In this document: piece by piece, positions 4,826 through 5,048 of the stretch
Numbering within the stretch: the first letter of the stretch is position 1
Layout: every line of letters starts with the position of its first letter
DNA from: Pseudomonadota bacterium
GTDB taxonomy: Bacteria > Myxococcota > Polyangia > Polyangiales > Polyangiaceae
Length of the DNA: 5,048 nucleotides
Direction of reading: 5' to 3'
NCBI GenBank assembly: GCA_023419055.1
Contig: JAEZYO010000257.1
Span: forward strand, 1 to 5,048
The notes under the pieces: model-generated
Seen by the model: the letters and a program-made list of their open reading frames with translations, nothing else
Databases searched by the model: none
Told to the model about the DNA's origin: nothing
Program-made: the position numbers and the translations under genes

Positions 4826-5048
4826 AGGCTCGTCGGGTGAGCCCCGGAAGCGCGAAGCAGTCAAAGCTCCGGAACTCTCTCTGCTCTCCGCGCCTTCTAT
4901 CCCGAGTGGACGCGTGGGGAGACCGACACTTGTGGCGTTGTGGAGAGTGCGGCGTGTCAGAAGCACAAACTTCGCCGCCGCAACCCGAATACGTCTCGTC
5001 TCGAAGAAGGTCGCGTGCCGGGTCATTTCTCCCCCCGCGAAGCGGCAA
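4826..5048. other. Gene-free right end
   Basis: No convincing gene is visible in these 223 bases. The open frames here have no codon bias, no recognisable motif and no credible start signal. Some run into the third array on the minus strand. One isolated segment, CTCTCTGCTCTCCGCGCCTTC at 4877-4897, resembles the CTCTGTGCTCTTTGCGCTTC half-unit of the first array and may be a stray diverged copy. A gene continuing beyond the right edge cannot be excluded. Confidence 0.45.

Noticed and set aside
4448..4840. 130-codon plus-strand frame across the second and third arrays
   Set aside because: The translation only mirrors the DNA repeats (Ser/Arg/Pro-rich) and has no start signal.
4788..5048. Minus-strand partial gene entering from the right edge
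   Set aside because: Codon use is unbiased, the C-terminus runs into the third repeat array, and no family motif is visible. It cannot be distinguished from chance without more sequence.

Overview
The window is GC-rich bacterial DNA. Its reading frames prefer G or C at third codon positions. The protein families I recognise, and the way the genes are interleaved with repeat arrays, suggest a myxobacterium-type genome (Myxococcota, perhaps Polyangiales). That assignment rests on remembered family resemblance, not on a search.

Layout. Bases 1-242 hold no gene but carry a dense cluster of TTTCG/CGAAA inverted repeats, including four TTCGAA sites. A conserved protein of unknown function (314 aa, one likely N-terminal membrane anchor) lies on the minus strand at 243-1187. 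Facing away from it across about 145 bases is a plus-strand multi-spanning membrane protein (about 1333-2007) resembling the short DedA/VTT-type proteins. It is followed by an open frame (about 2037-2534) that looks like the C-terminal half of a DUF4185-like beta-propeller protein without its N-terminal half, so probably a 5'-truncated remnant.

The right half is a repeat-rich block around one gene. A degenerate tandem array (2543-2800) starts 8 bases after the stop of the truncated frame. After about 300 bases without a convincing gene comes a 434-aa HNH endonuclease-type protein (3108-4412). It has a DUF222-like helical N-terminal region, a hypervariable acidic linker containing a 15-bp tandem repeat, and a C-terminal HNH domain. 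About 50 bases beyond its stop is a second array (4461-4628) built from short CTCAGCG-type modules and ending in a 19-base tail that matches a segment of the first array at 17 of 19 positions. A third, unrelated-looking 33-34 bp array (4713-4813) follows and ends in a strong 8-bp GC hairpin. No gene is visible from 4413 to the end.

The most notable feature is this arrangement: an HNH nuclease gene bracketed by two arrays with a shared terminal module. It may be a nuclease-associated repeat unit that moves or expands, or simply a nuclease gene in a repeat-prone intergenic zone. The left half (unknown conserved protein plus DedA-like protein) is ordinary. The window shows no classical transposon ends, CRISPR array, rRNA or tRNA.
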